Source: an uncultured Bacteroidales bacterium
Lineage (GTDB): Bacteria; Bacteroidota; Bacteroidia; Bacteroidales; F082
Direction: 5' to 3'
Assembly (NCBI GenBank): GCA_947303055.1
Contig: CAMYXV010000011.1
Location: 1-33,823 of the forward strand
DNA: 33,823 nt
Shown here: positions 14,956 through 23,066 of the stretch, in pieces
Numbering within the stretch: the stretch's first letter is position 1
How the letters are laid out: the number at the start of each line of letters is the position of its first letter
The notes under the pieces: generated by a model
Told to the model about the DNA's origin: nothing
Seen by the model: only the letters and a program-made list of their open reading frames with translations
Databases searched by the model: none
Program-made: the position numbers and the translations under genes

Positions 14956-15603
14956 TCACCTCAGAGGGGAGTTGATGTTGTAAGTCAAGGTGAACTGCAC
15001 CACCTTATTGTAATATTGGTTATAGAACCAACCCGGATTGCCCGTGAAGCGGCACGGCACCACGGAATACATAAAGCGTGCCTCAAGCCCGAAATGCTCA
15101 TTGAAAGCAAAATGCAAACCAGCATTGGCTGTGGCAGAGAAGAAGTTCCAACGGCTCGTGGTAATCTCAAAATCAGCATCGACATCTTCAGTGGCTTTCA
15201 GGCGGAAATCAAGGCTGGCACCCGCTTCCAAGGTAATGAAATCCAATGGCCGGCCACCGACTCGGAAAACACCCAAATTGTAGCGCAACATCAAAGGTAT
15301 TTCGGCATAATGCAGACGTAAGCTATAAGGATTATAATAATACTCATTCACCTCTTTGTCAGAAGAATGCGCACCGAAAAGCGAATATTTCAATTCCATT
15401 TGGGCTGAGAAGAAATCATCCAACGGCAAATTGACATAAGCACCTGCCGTGAAGCCCAGTTGATGGTAGCCCGCATAATTATCACCATCCACTTGACTGA
15501 AAGTAGCTCCCGCAATAAGGCCAGAATTAAACGATTGAGCCGAGGCCACTTTCACGCCCCAAAAAAAGAAAACGAACAAAAAAGAGAATAACAGTTTCTT
15601 CAT
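14956..15603 (-). CDS. PorT-like outer-membrane beta-barrel protein
   Basis: The 215-residue protein has a signal peptide ending VASAQ and the pattern of the OMP_b-brl_2/PorT-like family: GLIAGATFSQVDGDNYAGY near the start, then alternating strands with AQMELKYSLFG, YAEIPLMLRYN and a C-terminal strand VQFTLTYNIN. Such eight-stranded barrels are common in Bacteroidetes and mostly have no assigned role; PorT itself assists T9SS. It starts 17 nt after the MltF-like gene ends and is probably cotranscribed. Confidence 0.85.
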   Translation of the reverse strand: MKKLLFSFLFVFFFWGVKVASAQSFNSGLIAGATFSQVDGDNYAGYHQLGFTAGAYVNLPLDDFFSAQMELKYSLFGAHSSDKEVNEYYYNPYSLRLHYAEIPLMLRYNLGVFRVGGRPLDFITLEAGASLDFRLKATEDVDADFEITTSRWNFFSATANAGLHFAFNEHFGLEARFMYSVVPCRFTGNPGWFYNQYYNKVVQFTLTYNINSPLR

Positions 15604-15620
15604 AATTATTCAATTGATTT

Positions 15621-17099
15621 TCACTCCACTAAGTTTTGATAATGATGGTATCGCTCCATGATATCCTCCACGAAACGGTAGGTTTGCGTCCCTCTCAAAA
15701 AACCACAACGGCAGCAGGTATCTCGATAATACAAAGGCTTGGATTTGTTGAGGATAAAGTAATCCACATTGTTTTCCCATATATCAGGAGCTTTTTCATA
15801 CTTCATGGCCAAGCGTTGGGCATCCAAAACATGGCCAAGGCCTGCATTGTAGGCAGCCAATACGAACTTCACCCGTTCAAGACTATCAGCAACCTTGTTT
15901 TTCAACGTCTTGTCAAGATAAGAAATCAATTTACCACCGGCTTCCAGTTGCTCCTCGGGAGAGGAATCGTAACTCACATTATAGCGTTCCATCACGGAAG
16001 GCATAAGTTGCATTAATCCGAAAGCCCCTTTATCACTCTCCAAATCAATCTTGAAGCGCGATTCCTGATAAATCAAGGCCGCCAGCAAACGCCAATCCCA
16101 ACCAATCTTAGCCGCTGTTTTCTTTATGGCTTTGTCAAACGGGGAAATATGCCCGTTCGCTTCCTCAGGGCTTTGGGCAAACAATCGACGATTCTTGACA
16201 TATCTAGTCATCACAATCCTCAATTGCTTCTGTTCCGCCTTGTCAATCCAATCATTGAAGACCTTAAGCAACGATGAATCAGCGTCATGGCTCTTGACTA
16301 CATAACCGATGGGGTGCTCCACACCCACGACAAGTTTGGTGTCCAAACCCTTGAGTCCATAACAACCTGCCGTTGCAATATAATCGTCCACTACGGTATA
16401 ATCAATCTTTCCATCACACACTGCATTAATCAACTCAAAATCATTAAGTGTGTCACATTCAACCACATAAATCCGCTTACCGATTTCTTCTGAAAGGTTT
16501 TCCAACACTTTGGCCGCATGGTTGCCTCGAGACACATGGATGGTTTTTCCAGCCAAATCAAAGGGAGAACGAAGCAACTGATTCTCAACCTCATTGTCGG
16601 TCGACATCTTACTCCAGTTTTTCGGCATCCTTTGCACCAAAATGCTTTGGGAAGTAAAAATCGGATCCGTCAATCCATATTGTTCTCTCAATTCTTTCGT
16701 CAACCCCACACCTGTGGCCACGACATCCGCCTCGCCCGAATCGAGCAACATGAAGCACGAATCCAAGTTATCATTGACCTTCATTTCGAGGCGAAGATCA
16801 AACATTTTGCAGAAATCCTTGAGCAAGTCATATTGAAAGCCCGATGGGTGTCCCTTAAACATTTTGTAATTGAAATCCTCGCAATTGGTCACGGCCACCA
16901 AAGTGCCCTTTTCCATCAAATGCTCCAAAGCCGTCAACGTGTCTTCAGGCAGGAGGGACTCTTGGATGTTTAATGTATCGTCTTGTGTTTCAACATCTTC
17001 TTTTGCATTTTTATCTTTCGATCTACCATTATGGCAAGCAACCAACAGCAAACAAGAGAGGAAAAATGCAACAATTGAATAGAATGTTTTTTTAACCAT
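15621..17099 (-). CDS. MltF-like membrane-bound lytic transglycosylase
   Basis: The 492-residue product is a lipoprotein (lipobox LLVAC, Cys22) with two domains. Residues about 63-305 form an SBP_bac_3 (periplasmic solute-binding) domain, with SGEADVVATGVG and KTIHVSRGNHAA visible. Residues about 318-480 form an SLT lytic transglycosylase domain: the catalytic Glu is E346 in IYQESRF, followed by GAFGLMQLMPSV (358-369) and AYNAGLGHV (416-424). MltF cleaves peptidoglycan glycan strands to 1,6-anhydro products, with the N-terminal domain sensing muropeptides. A Cys-rich patch (TCCRCG, 461-466) near the end is unusual for the family. It leads an operon with the outer-membrane protein at 14956. 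Confidence 0.93.
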   Translation of the reverse strand: MVKKTFYSIVAFFLSCLLLVACHNGRSKDKNAKEDVETQDDTLNIQESLLPEDTLTALEHLMEKGTLVAVTNCEDFNYKMFKGHPSGFQYDLLKDFCKMFDLRLEMKVNDNLDSCFMLLDSGEADVVATGVGLTKELREQYGLTDPIFTSQSILVQRMPKNWSKMSTDNEVENQLLRSPFDLAGKTIHVSRGNHAAKVLENLSEEIGKRIYVVECDTLNDFELINAVCDGKIDYTVVDDYIATAGCYGLKGLDTKLVVGVEHPIGYVVKSHDADSSLLKVFNDWIDKAEQKQLRIVMTRYVKNRRLFAQSPEEANGHISPFDKAIKKTAAKIGWDWRLLAALIYQESRFKIDLESDKGAFGLMQLMPSVMERYNVSYDSSPEEQLEAGGKLISYLDKTLKNKVADSLERVKFVLAAYNAGLGHVLDAQRLAMKYEKAPDIWENNVDYFILNKSKPLYYRDTCCRCGFLRGTQTYRFVEDIMERYHHYQNLVE

Positions 17100-17119
17100 T
17101 GTTATTCACATTTGGGCGG

Positions 17120-17127
17120 TAAAAGTA
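17120..17127 (-). promoter_or_regulatory. Near-consensus -7 element for the mltF-like operon
   Basis: On the minus strand TACTTTTA differs from TAnnTTTG at the last base, 20 nt before the ATG at 17099. Confidence 0.4.
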
Positions 17128-17169
17128 AGAAATTTCTGCTTTTGGACGAAAAAAACTTTCCGTTTGGGT

Positions 17170-17177
17170 TATTTTTG
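17170..17177 (+). promoter_or_regulatory. -7 promoter element for the acyltransferase/phosphoesterase operon
   Basis: TATTTTTG is an exact TAnnTTTG and ends 29 nt before the ATG at 17207. The nearest TTTG upstream (17141-17144) is at 25 nt, slightly too far for a standard -33. Confidence 0.55.
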
Positions 17178-17206
17178 TAATTTCGCAAACTCATTGATGA
17201 TTGAAA

Positions 17207-18496
17207 ATGGCCAAAAAAATTCAAGATCCCGACTTCTGGTATTCCTTCCTACTACCATACGTCAACTGGCACACACGCATAGCCTACCGCAGGTTTGAGG
17301 TACACGGGAAAGAGCATCTCCCGAAAGACAGTGCCGTGATTTTCGGCGTCAACCACAGCAACACGCTGATGGACGCCTTGGTATTGCTTGCGGCTGACAA
17401 TATCAAAAAGGTGTTCATCGCACGTGGCGACATCTTCAAGAACCCGGCCGTGGCAAAAATCCTGAATTTCCTACGCATTCTGCCCATCTTCCGCATCCGT
17501 AACGGAGTGGCTGCCGTGCGCCAAAACGATGACTCCTTGAACAAGGCCGTCGATGTCATCCACGACCATGTCGACCTCTATCTTTTCCCTGAAGGCACCC
17601 ACCGCACGAAGCATTCATTAATGCGCATGGGTAAGGGTCTGTTTCACATCGCCTTGGACGCCAACAAGCAATTCGGCGAAAAGAGTCCTGTCTACATCAT
17701 CCCCACTGCCATCGAATACGGCGACTATTTCCGCTACCGTAGCACGGCGATGATCCATTTTGGCCAACCCATTAATGTAACCGAATTCATCCAAAACACC
17801 ACGGAGGAAAACGAGGCCATCATCATCAACCAACTCAAGGATATTTTGGGCGAAGAAATCTCAAAGCTCTTTACCTATATCCCTGATGACGAGGACTATG
17901 ACGCCATTTGGGAAATCGTCAAGATGAAGAACGAGAAACGCGCCGGTGGCCTCTTTAAGAAGATGCTCCGCAATCGTGAAACGGTTGCAAAGGTGCTGAA
18001 ATTCAGAGAGGAAAAGCCCGAAGAAGCCAAAGACCTCTTTGAACGCGTGCTTGCTTTCGACAAGGAGCGTAGACGGCAGAAAATTTCCGTCATGTCGACT
18101 GCGAGAAAATATCCTTTGATTAATTTCCTCTGGAGACTAGCCGTTTTACTCGTCGGCCTGCCCTATTTTGCCGCTTCAGCCATCGTCAACCTGCCCATTT
18201 GGCTCACTACTTCGATTATCAAAAGCAAACTGAAAGACAAAGCTTTCAGTAATACTGTTAGCTTCGGTGTGGAGTTTGTGCTCTTCCCGCTTGTCTTCAT
18301 CATTGGCACCATATTGTTGTTCTGCTACTTGCCTTGGTACTGGGCTTTGGGTGGCATGGTGCTGCTCTTCTTCTCCTATAGGGTCTTTGTGGACTACTGC
18401 GAGCTATGTCGCCGTTGGATTTCCGATGTGCGCTGGACCTTCAAGACCCGTCTACGCAAGCAATACGAATCACTGAACCTCAATACTCTATTCTGA
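17207..18496 (+). CDS. PlsC-like phospholipid acyltransferase
   Basis: The protein has 429 residues from the ATG at 17207 (an in-frame TTG at 17201 is less likely). The N-terminal half is a PlsC acyltransferase domain. Motif I is NHSNTLMDAL, with H50 and D56, an HX5D spacing used by some GPAT/tafazzin-like members rather than HX4D. Motif III is FPEGTHR (127-133). The enzyme should transfer an acyl chain to a glycerophospholipid precursor or lysolipid at the inner membrane. A charged helical region (about 225-300) and two or three hydrophobic segments (about 305-395) follow, making it longer than a minimal PlsC. Its TGA overlaps the next ATG (TGATG). Confidence 0.87.
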   Translation: MAKKIQDPDFWYSFLLPYVNWHTRIAYRRFEVHGKEHLPKDSAVIFGVNHSNTLMDALVLLAADNIKKVFIARGDIFKNPAVAKILNFLRILPIFRIRNGVAAVRQNDDSLNKAVDVIHDHVDLYLFPEGTHRTKHSLMRMGKGLFHIALDANKQFGEKSPVYIIPTAIEYGDYFRYRSTAMIHFGQPINVTEFIQNTTEENEAIIINQLKDILGEEISKLFTYIPDDEDYDAIWEIVKMKNEKRAGGLFKKMLRNRETVAKVLKFREEKPEEAKDLFERVLAFDKERRRQKISVMSTARKYPLINFLWRLAVLLVGLPYFAASAIVNLPIWLTTSIIKSKLKDKAFSNTVSFGVEFVLFPLVFIIGTILLFCYLPWYWALGGMVLLFFSYRVFVDYCELCRRWISDVRWTFKTRLRKQYESLNLNTLF

Positions 18497-19206
18497 TGTC
18501 ACAACGCTGGATCATTCCCGACATTCACGGTTGCGCCCAGACCTTGAAGGTGCTGCTTGAAAACGTGCTTAAGGTCACGAAACACGACCAATTGTATTTT
18601 TTGGGCGACTACATCGACCGCGGTCCCGACAGCAAAGGCGTCATCGACTACCTGATGCACCTGCAAAAGGAAGAATATGAGGTGCATTTCATCAAGGGAA
18701 ACCACGAAGACATGTGCGTGAAAGCTTTTATCGCCGACCAGAAGAAGAAATTCTTCGGTGGCAAGCACCAAGAGCAGAAAAACTGGGAGGCCGTGGGGGC
18801 CAAAGCCACCTTGGAGAGCTTCGGGGTGAAACATCCGCGCGAGATTCCGCAGCTATACATCGACTGGATGAATGCCTGCGTACCTTATATTGAGTTGGAG
18901 GAATACATCCTTGTCCATGCCGGCATGAACTTCAACATCGCTGACCCGTTTGAGGACACGAAAAGCATGATGTGGACTCGCAAATTCAAGGTCGACTTCA
19001 ACAAATCGCACGGCAAGAAAATCATTCATGGGCATATCCCTGTCGATTACAGCTTCATGAATTTGGTCATCGAAAACAACGACAACTACGATTTCATTGT
19101 CTTGGACAATGGCGTTTACGTGACCGACAAACCCAGTTTGGGCAACCTCACCGCCTTCAATCCAGATACGAAACAGATTGTGGCACAGTCGAATATGGAT
19201 TATTGA
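18496..19206 (+). CDS. Calcineurin-like serine/threonine-phosphatase family metallophosphoesterase
   Basis: The 236-residue protein has all PPP-family metal motifs: PDIHG (8-12; D9 and H11), GDYIDRGPDSKG (37-48), GNHED (68-72), HAGM (141-144) and HGH (178-180). Relatives include PrpA/PrpB protein phosphatases and ApaH-like diadenosine tetraphosphatases, so the substrate is open. Translation starts at the ATG overlapping the stop of the acyltransferase gene; longer in-frame readings inside that gene are rejected. The stop abuts the stop of the convergent gene at 19207. Confidence 0.88.
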   Translation: MSQRWIIPDIHGCAQTLKVLLENVLKVTKHDQLYFLGDYIDRGPDSKGVIDYLMHLQKEEYEVHFIKGNHEDMCVKAFIADQKKKFFGGKHQEQKNWEAVGAKATLESFGVKHPREIPQLYIDWMNACVPYIELEEYILVHAGMNFNIADPFEDTKSMMWTRKFKVDFNKSHGKKIIHGHIPVDYSFMNLVIENNDNYDFIVLDNGVYVTDKPSLGNLTAFNPDTKQIVAQSNMDY

Positions 19207-21786
19207 TTACCGTGTCCCCACCACAGCCGCGTTCTTGAACTGTTTCACCTTTCCTTCGAAATTGAAAACCTCTGTCACGACCACATAAACACCGACTGGA
19301 ACCTTGTTGCCGTTGTTGTCAAGGCCGTTCCAAAGCACACTGCCCTCCTGCCCTACCAATTCGCCCTTGGCCAAATGACGGATTAATTGCCCTGCCACGT
19401 TGAAAATATAGATGTTCATGGTATAGCCCGCCTCATCAAAATGGTAGTTGATGAAACAAGCATCGTCGTAGCCATCGCCGTCGGGCGAGAAGATGTCGGG
19501 ACTGATGGAGATTTCGTCATTGGAAGGTTCCGCGCTCTGCATCATCGAGTTTTCATAGCCCGGTGTGCCGAAATGCTCCTGTTCAGCCGCAGAATGCCAG
19601 TTATTGGCATCCATGGAAGGCTGGTCAAAACTGACACGCTCCAAAGACACGCCCTTGGTAACCTTCAGCAACGGATAGTGCATCTTTTCGAAATAATACA
19701 CTTGGTCGATTGTGATGCCGTCCTTACTCTTCAGCACAGCTGTGCCGCCAGCGTTGGCATAGCTCGGGAAAGAGGCCATTTGGACGAAGTTGTCGGTCGG
19801 GCAGTCGTACTGCTGACCAACAATCTCGCTATTCGTGGAGAGCAAAACGTATGTGTGCGGTAAAAACAGTCGACTATCGGCAGTGATTTCCTTTAAGGTT
19901 GTGTCGGCAGGATTCGGAAAACTCTCCTTGATGACACCGAGCAGCATGGTGCTGAGGTCGAAGGTTTTATCGGTGTTGTTGTAGAGTTCCACATAGTCCA
20001 CGCCTGGCGTGATAGGGTCAAAAAGAATTTCATTAATCAAAATCTCGCCTTCGGCAATCTCATTCGGGATGCCAAACTGCACACGGGTATTGACTTCAAT
20101 CGTTGTCCCTACACAGTTGGTTATGTCATTAATAACTAAGGTATAAACGATGCCTTCCACAAAACTCTGGCCGAAATGGAGCTCAACGTAAGTGCCGTCA
20201 AGGGGATTAATGACCGTCAGTTGGGGGTGTTCACCTATTTCTTCCACAAGGAAATGTTGCATTTCTAAAAGGTCGGTGGGATTCATTTGTTGGTCGAACC
20301 ATATCTGGACGATTTGGTTACCGAACATACTGACGCGCTCCACTTGGGGTGCCACATTGTTCTCACCATTTACGGAATTAATGCGTCCTGGCGTGCCGCC
20401 CGAGGCATCCGTGGAAGCCGTCCAGTTGGAAGCGCCCGCGCAGGGATTCAAAGGATCAATCTGTTCCACTGACCAGCCACCGTTGTCCTTGTCGGGATCG
20501 TGGTACCAAGTGTTGCTAAAGTTGACCCGCGAAATCAACTCACCAGACTTGTTGTAAAGGTACATCGCAGAAGAAGAGTTGCCTACCGAGAAACTGCCGA
20601 AACCAATGCAGTCGCCATATTGTCGCAGTTCGGAAACAGCATCGTTGTGGCAGAGGATGACATAGCCATGCGGGGCAAGGACATAGTTGTCGAAGGTATT
20701 GTCGTTGCTGCCGATTTGTATCTGCCAGTCTTTCAAGTCGATGCCAAACTCGGTGGTATTGTACAGTTCCACATACTCCCATTCGGGCAGACCCACCACT
20801 GGATTAGGATCGGCCATGATTTCGTTGATGACGATGTCGTATTCTGAGGCTTCATAGATGGAGAATGCCATCGTCGTCGGTCCCATCATGTTATTCCACA
20901 GGTCTTTGATACCGCTCACCGCTAAAGTGTAATTGATGCCATTGCCAATTTCGCGTTCCAATTCCAGCACGACCATAGCAGGATTGTTACCAAAACTAAC
21001 GGATGCAGGATGTCCTAAACCGTTGTCGATGGAATAATTCTCTGGATTGAGTGCCGTTGCCTCGTCAAGAGCCTCATTGAAAGCCAGTTGTAGGTGCGTC
21101 AAGTCGAGCACCTCGCAGGTCAGAAGTTCAGGAGGTTCGTGATCGACGATGCGTGGGCCGATATAGACGTTATCGAAATAGAATTTCTTGGCGTTGCTGG
21201 AAGTGAACTTGGACCAGAAGCCGAAGTAGCCACCTCGCTCGTAGGTATCATCCACACCTTGTGCCTCAATGAGATAAATACCCGAATTGTCGTAGCATGT
21301 CTGGATCATCCAATTGTCTTCGCGGTCGCAGGTGACTTTGACGGAAACTGCAAACGAGGCGGCTATGGCGCCTTCCGTACCACGACAGATTTGCTGTTGT
21401 CCGTCGGCATCCTTGCGGAACAAAGTGATGGCATCGCTGCTGCCGCCTTCACCGAAACGGAGAAAATAGCCTTGGGTGGCTTGTGACAGATCAACATTGT
21501 CGGCACTGAGCCAGACATCGGAATAGTTGTTTCCCGAAGGGGCAAAAGCTTCACGAATCCAAAACTGCCATTCCATCGACTCATACTCGCTAATGGGCAA
21601 GGAAAGGTATGCCGTGCCTTCGCCTTCCGCATTGAGTTGGAGCTGTTTGCTGTTGTTCACCGTATATTGTTCCGTCGTCCCTGACCAAGTGGGATTTTGA
21701 GTGAAGTCGCCGTCGGAGAAGTCGTCGGTGAATTGGGCGAGGAGGGAAATAGGCAGCAAAAGTAAGAGTAAGAGTATCTTTTTCAT
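19207..21786 (-). CDS. Large secreted multidomain protein with two lamin-tail domains and gliding/T9SS-like C-terminus
   Basis: The product is 859 residues from the ATG at 21786, which gives a clean signal peptide (MKKILLLLLLLPISLLAQ); a longer frame to 21885 lacks one. Domains in order: a LamG/concanavalin-like beta-sandwich (about 20-210), an SbsA Ig-like domain (217-310), a lamin-tail domain (316-470, from YDIVINEIMADPNP), a second Ig-like domain (480-570), a second lamin-tail domain (580-745, from GEILINEILFDPI), and a C-terminal FlgD/CHU_C-like beta domain (about 760-859, with SPDIFSPDGDGYDD). The end resembles T9SS type B substrates, so surface export is likely. A role in adhesion or extracellular DNA/envelope binding is possible but not shown. 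The promoter at 21809 is strong. Confidence 0.87.
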   Translation of the reverse strand: MKKILLLLLLLPISLLAQFTDDFSDGDFTQNPTWSGTTEQYTVNNSKQLQLNAEGEGTAYLSLPISEYESMEWQFWIREAFAPSGNNYSDVWLSADNVDLSQATQGYFLRFGEGGSSDAITLFRKDADGQQQICRGTEGAIAASFAVSVKVTCDREDNWMIQTCYDNSGIYLIEAQGVDDTYERGGYFGFWSKFTSSNAKKFYFDNVYIGPRIVDHEPPELLTCEVLDLTHLQLAFNEALDEATALNPENYSIDNGLGHPASVSFGNNPAMVVLELEREIGNGINYTLAVSGIKDLWNNMMGPTTMAFSIYEASEYDIVINEIMADPNPVVGLPEWEYVELYNTTEFGIDLKDWQIQIGSNDNTFDNYVLAPHGYVILCHNDAVSELRQYGDCIGFGSFSVGNSSSAMYLYNKSGELISRVNFSNTWYHDPDKDNGGWSVEQIDPLNPCAGASNWTASTDASGGTPGRINSVNGENNVAPQVERVSMFGNQIVQIWFDQQMNPTDLLEMQHFLVEEIGEHPQLTVINPLDGTYVELHFGQSFVEGIVYTLVINDITNCVGTTIEVNTRVQFGIPNEIAEGEILINEILFDPITPGVDYVELYNNTDKTFDLSTMLLGVIKESFPNPADTTLKEITADSRLFLPHTYVLLSTNSEIVGQQYDCPTDNFVQMASFPSYANAGGTAVLKSKDGITIDQVYYFEKMHYPLLKVTKGVSLERVSFDQPSMDANNWHSAAEQEHFGTPGYENSMMQSAEPSNDEISISPDIFSPDGDGYDDACFINYHFDEAGYTMNIYIFNVAGQLIRHLAKGELVGQEGSVLWNGLDNNGNKVPVGVYVVVTEVFNFEGKVKQFKNAAVVGTR

Positions 21787-21808
21787 GGCATTAGCATTTA
21801 GGAGAGGA

Positions 21809-21840
21809 CAAAGATAGGGGTTTTTGTGGATTGTGACAAA
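21809..21840 (-). promoter_or_regulatory. Complete Bacteroidetes promoter (-33 and -7) for the lamin-tail protein gene
   Basis: On the minus strand TTTG (21840-21837), a 20-nt spacer and TATCTTTG (21816-21809) form an exact match to the Bacteroidetes consensus, 22 nt before the ATG. Confidence 0.75.
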
Positions 21841-21886
21841 AAAACAATCGAAATGTTCGCTGTTATACAAAAAAGCGTTACGCAAA

Positions 21887-21918
21887 TTTGTATAATTGAA
21901 TAATTCTTGTTATTTTTG
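21887..21918 (+). promoter_or_regulatory. Complete Bacteroidetes promoter (-33 and -7) for the ATPase/regulator operon
   Basis: TTTG (21887-21890), a 20-nt spacer and TATTTTTG (21911-21918) match the consensus exactly, ending 19 nt before the ATG at 21938. It is divergent from the promoter at 21809-21840. Confidence 0.78.
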
Positions 21919-21937
21919 CAGCCTAAATTGTGCAAAA

Positions 21938-23053
21938 ATGAGAAATCCGTTCCTGACATACGGCTATAATGGGCCTGAGTATTTTTGTGACAGAGAGGAA
22001 GAGACCAAGCGTTTGACATCATTGTTGGTGAATGGCAACCATGTTGCCTTGATGTCACCAAGAAGAATGGGAAAGACCGGACTGATACGTCATTGCTTTG
22101 CCCAACAAGAGCTCAAGGATTATTATCTATTTGTAGTCGACATCTATGCCACAAAATCTCTTGCCGAATTGATTTATGAATTGGGCCGTTCCATTCTTAC
22201 GGTACTAAAATCGAAAGAGCGGAAAGCATGGGAGCGTTTTGTGCGTATAGCAGGCTCTTTACGAACGGGTATTTCACTTGATACTTTTGGGCAACCGAGT
22301 TGGAATCTGGAATTGGGTGATATCCAAACGCCGAAAACTTCGCTTGAGGAGATATTTCAATATCTAAATTCGGCAGACAAACCTTGCATAGTGGCTATTG
22401 ATGAGTTCCAGACAATTATGGATTATCCAGAACAAAACGTAGAGGCTCTTTTGCGAACCTATATCCAAGACTGCAATAATGCATGGTTCGTCTTCTCTGG
22501 CTCCAAGCGCCATATGATGGGCGAGATGTTTTCGTCACCTGCCAGACCTTTCTACCAAAGCGCATCCACCATGTCGCTCAAGGCAATACCACTTGACTCC
22601 TATTCCAAGTTTATCACCAATCATTTCGAGCAGGGTGGATTGCAAATTGTCCCCGAGGCCATCCAGTATATCTACGAGAAATTCGAGGGCACCACATGGT
22701 ATATCCAGAAAATATGTAATGAGCTTTATGCGATGGCTGAACCTAACAAGCCTTGTACCATCAAGGAAGTTGAGATGGCTATCAACCAAGCTATTGACGA
22801 GAAAGACGACACCTATCAGGATCTGCTGGCACGACTTTCAGCAAGGCAAAAGGCCCTGCTTATAGCATTGGCGCATTCGGGAAAGAACGTCCAACCCACA
22901 AGCGGAGAGTTCATTAAAAAGTATCATCTCACGTCAGCTAGTTCAGTCCAAAGAAGCCTGAATGCCTTGCAGGAAAAAGACATCGTTACAAACAGCGAAG
23001 GGAGATATTTTATCTATGATTATTTCCTTTATTATTGGCTGAATAAAAAATAG
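21938..23053 (+). CDS. AAA/STAND-type P-loop ATPase (ATPase_2-like)
   Basis: The 371-residue protein starts MRNPFLTYGYNGPEYFCDREEE, typical of the archaeal-type ATPase_2 (PF01637) group. Walker A is SPRRMGKTG (40-48) and Walker B is IVAIDEF (151-157); a sensor-like FSGSKRHMM segment follows. The last 80 residues look like a winged helix (SSVQRSLNALQEKDIVTN), so the protein may bind DNA or a protein partner. Members are often found in mobile or accessory regions and have mostly unknown roles. I start at the ATG after the promoter; a longer frame from 21896 begins upstream of the probable transcript start. The gene ends 13 nt before regulator A and shares its operon. Confidence 0.85.
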   Translation: MRNPFLTYGYNGPEYFCDREEETKRLTSLLVNGNHVALMSPRRMGKTGLIRHCFAQQELKDYYLFVVDIYATKSLAELIYELGRSILTVLKSKERKAWERFVRIAGSLRTGISLDTFGQPSWNLELGDIQTPKTSLEEIFQYLNSADKPCIVAIDEFQTIMDYPEQNVEALLRTYIQDCNNAWFVFSGSKRHMMGEMFSSPARPFYQSASTMSLKAIPLDSYSKFITNHFEQGGLQIVPEAIQYIYEKFEGTTWYIQKICNELYAMAEPNKPCTIKEVEMAINQAIDEKDDTYQDLLARLSARQKALLIALAHSGKNVQPTSGEFIKKYHLTSASSVQRSLNALQEKDIVTNSEGRYFIYDYFLYYWLNKK

Positions 23054-23066
23054 GAAACTGCGTGGC

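Noticed and set aside
21787-21885. Extended start of the lamin-tail protein
   Set aside because: It would include the promoter and give no signal peptide; MKKILLLLLLL is a clean signal start.
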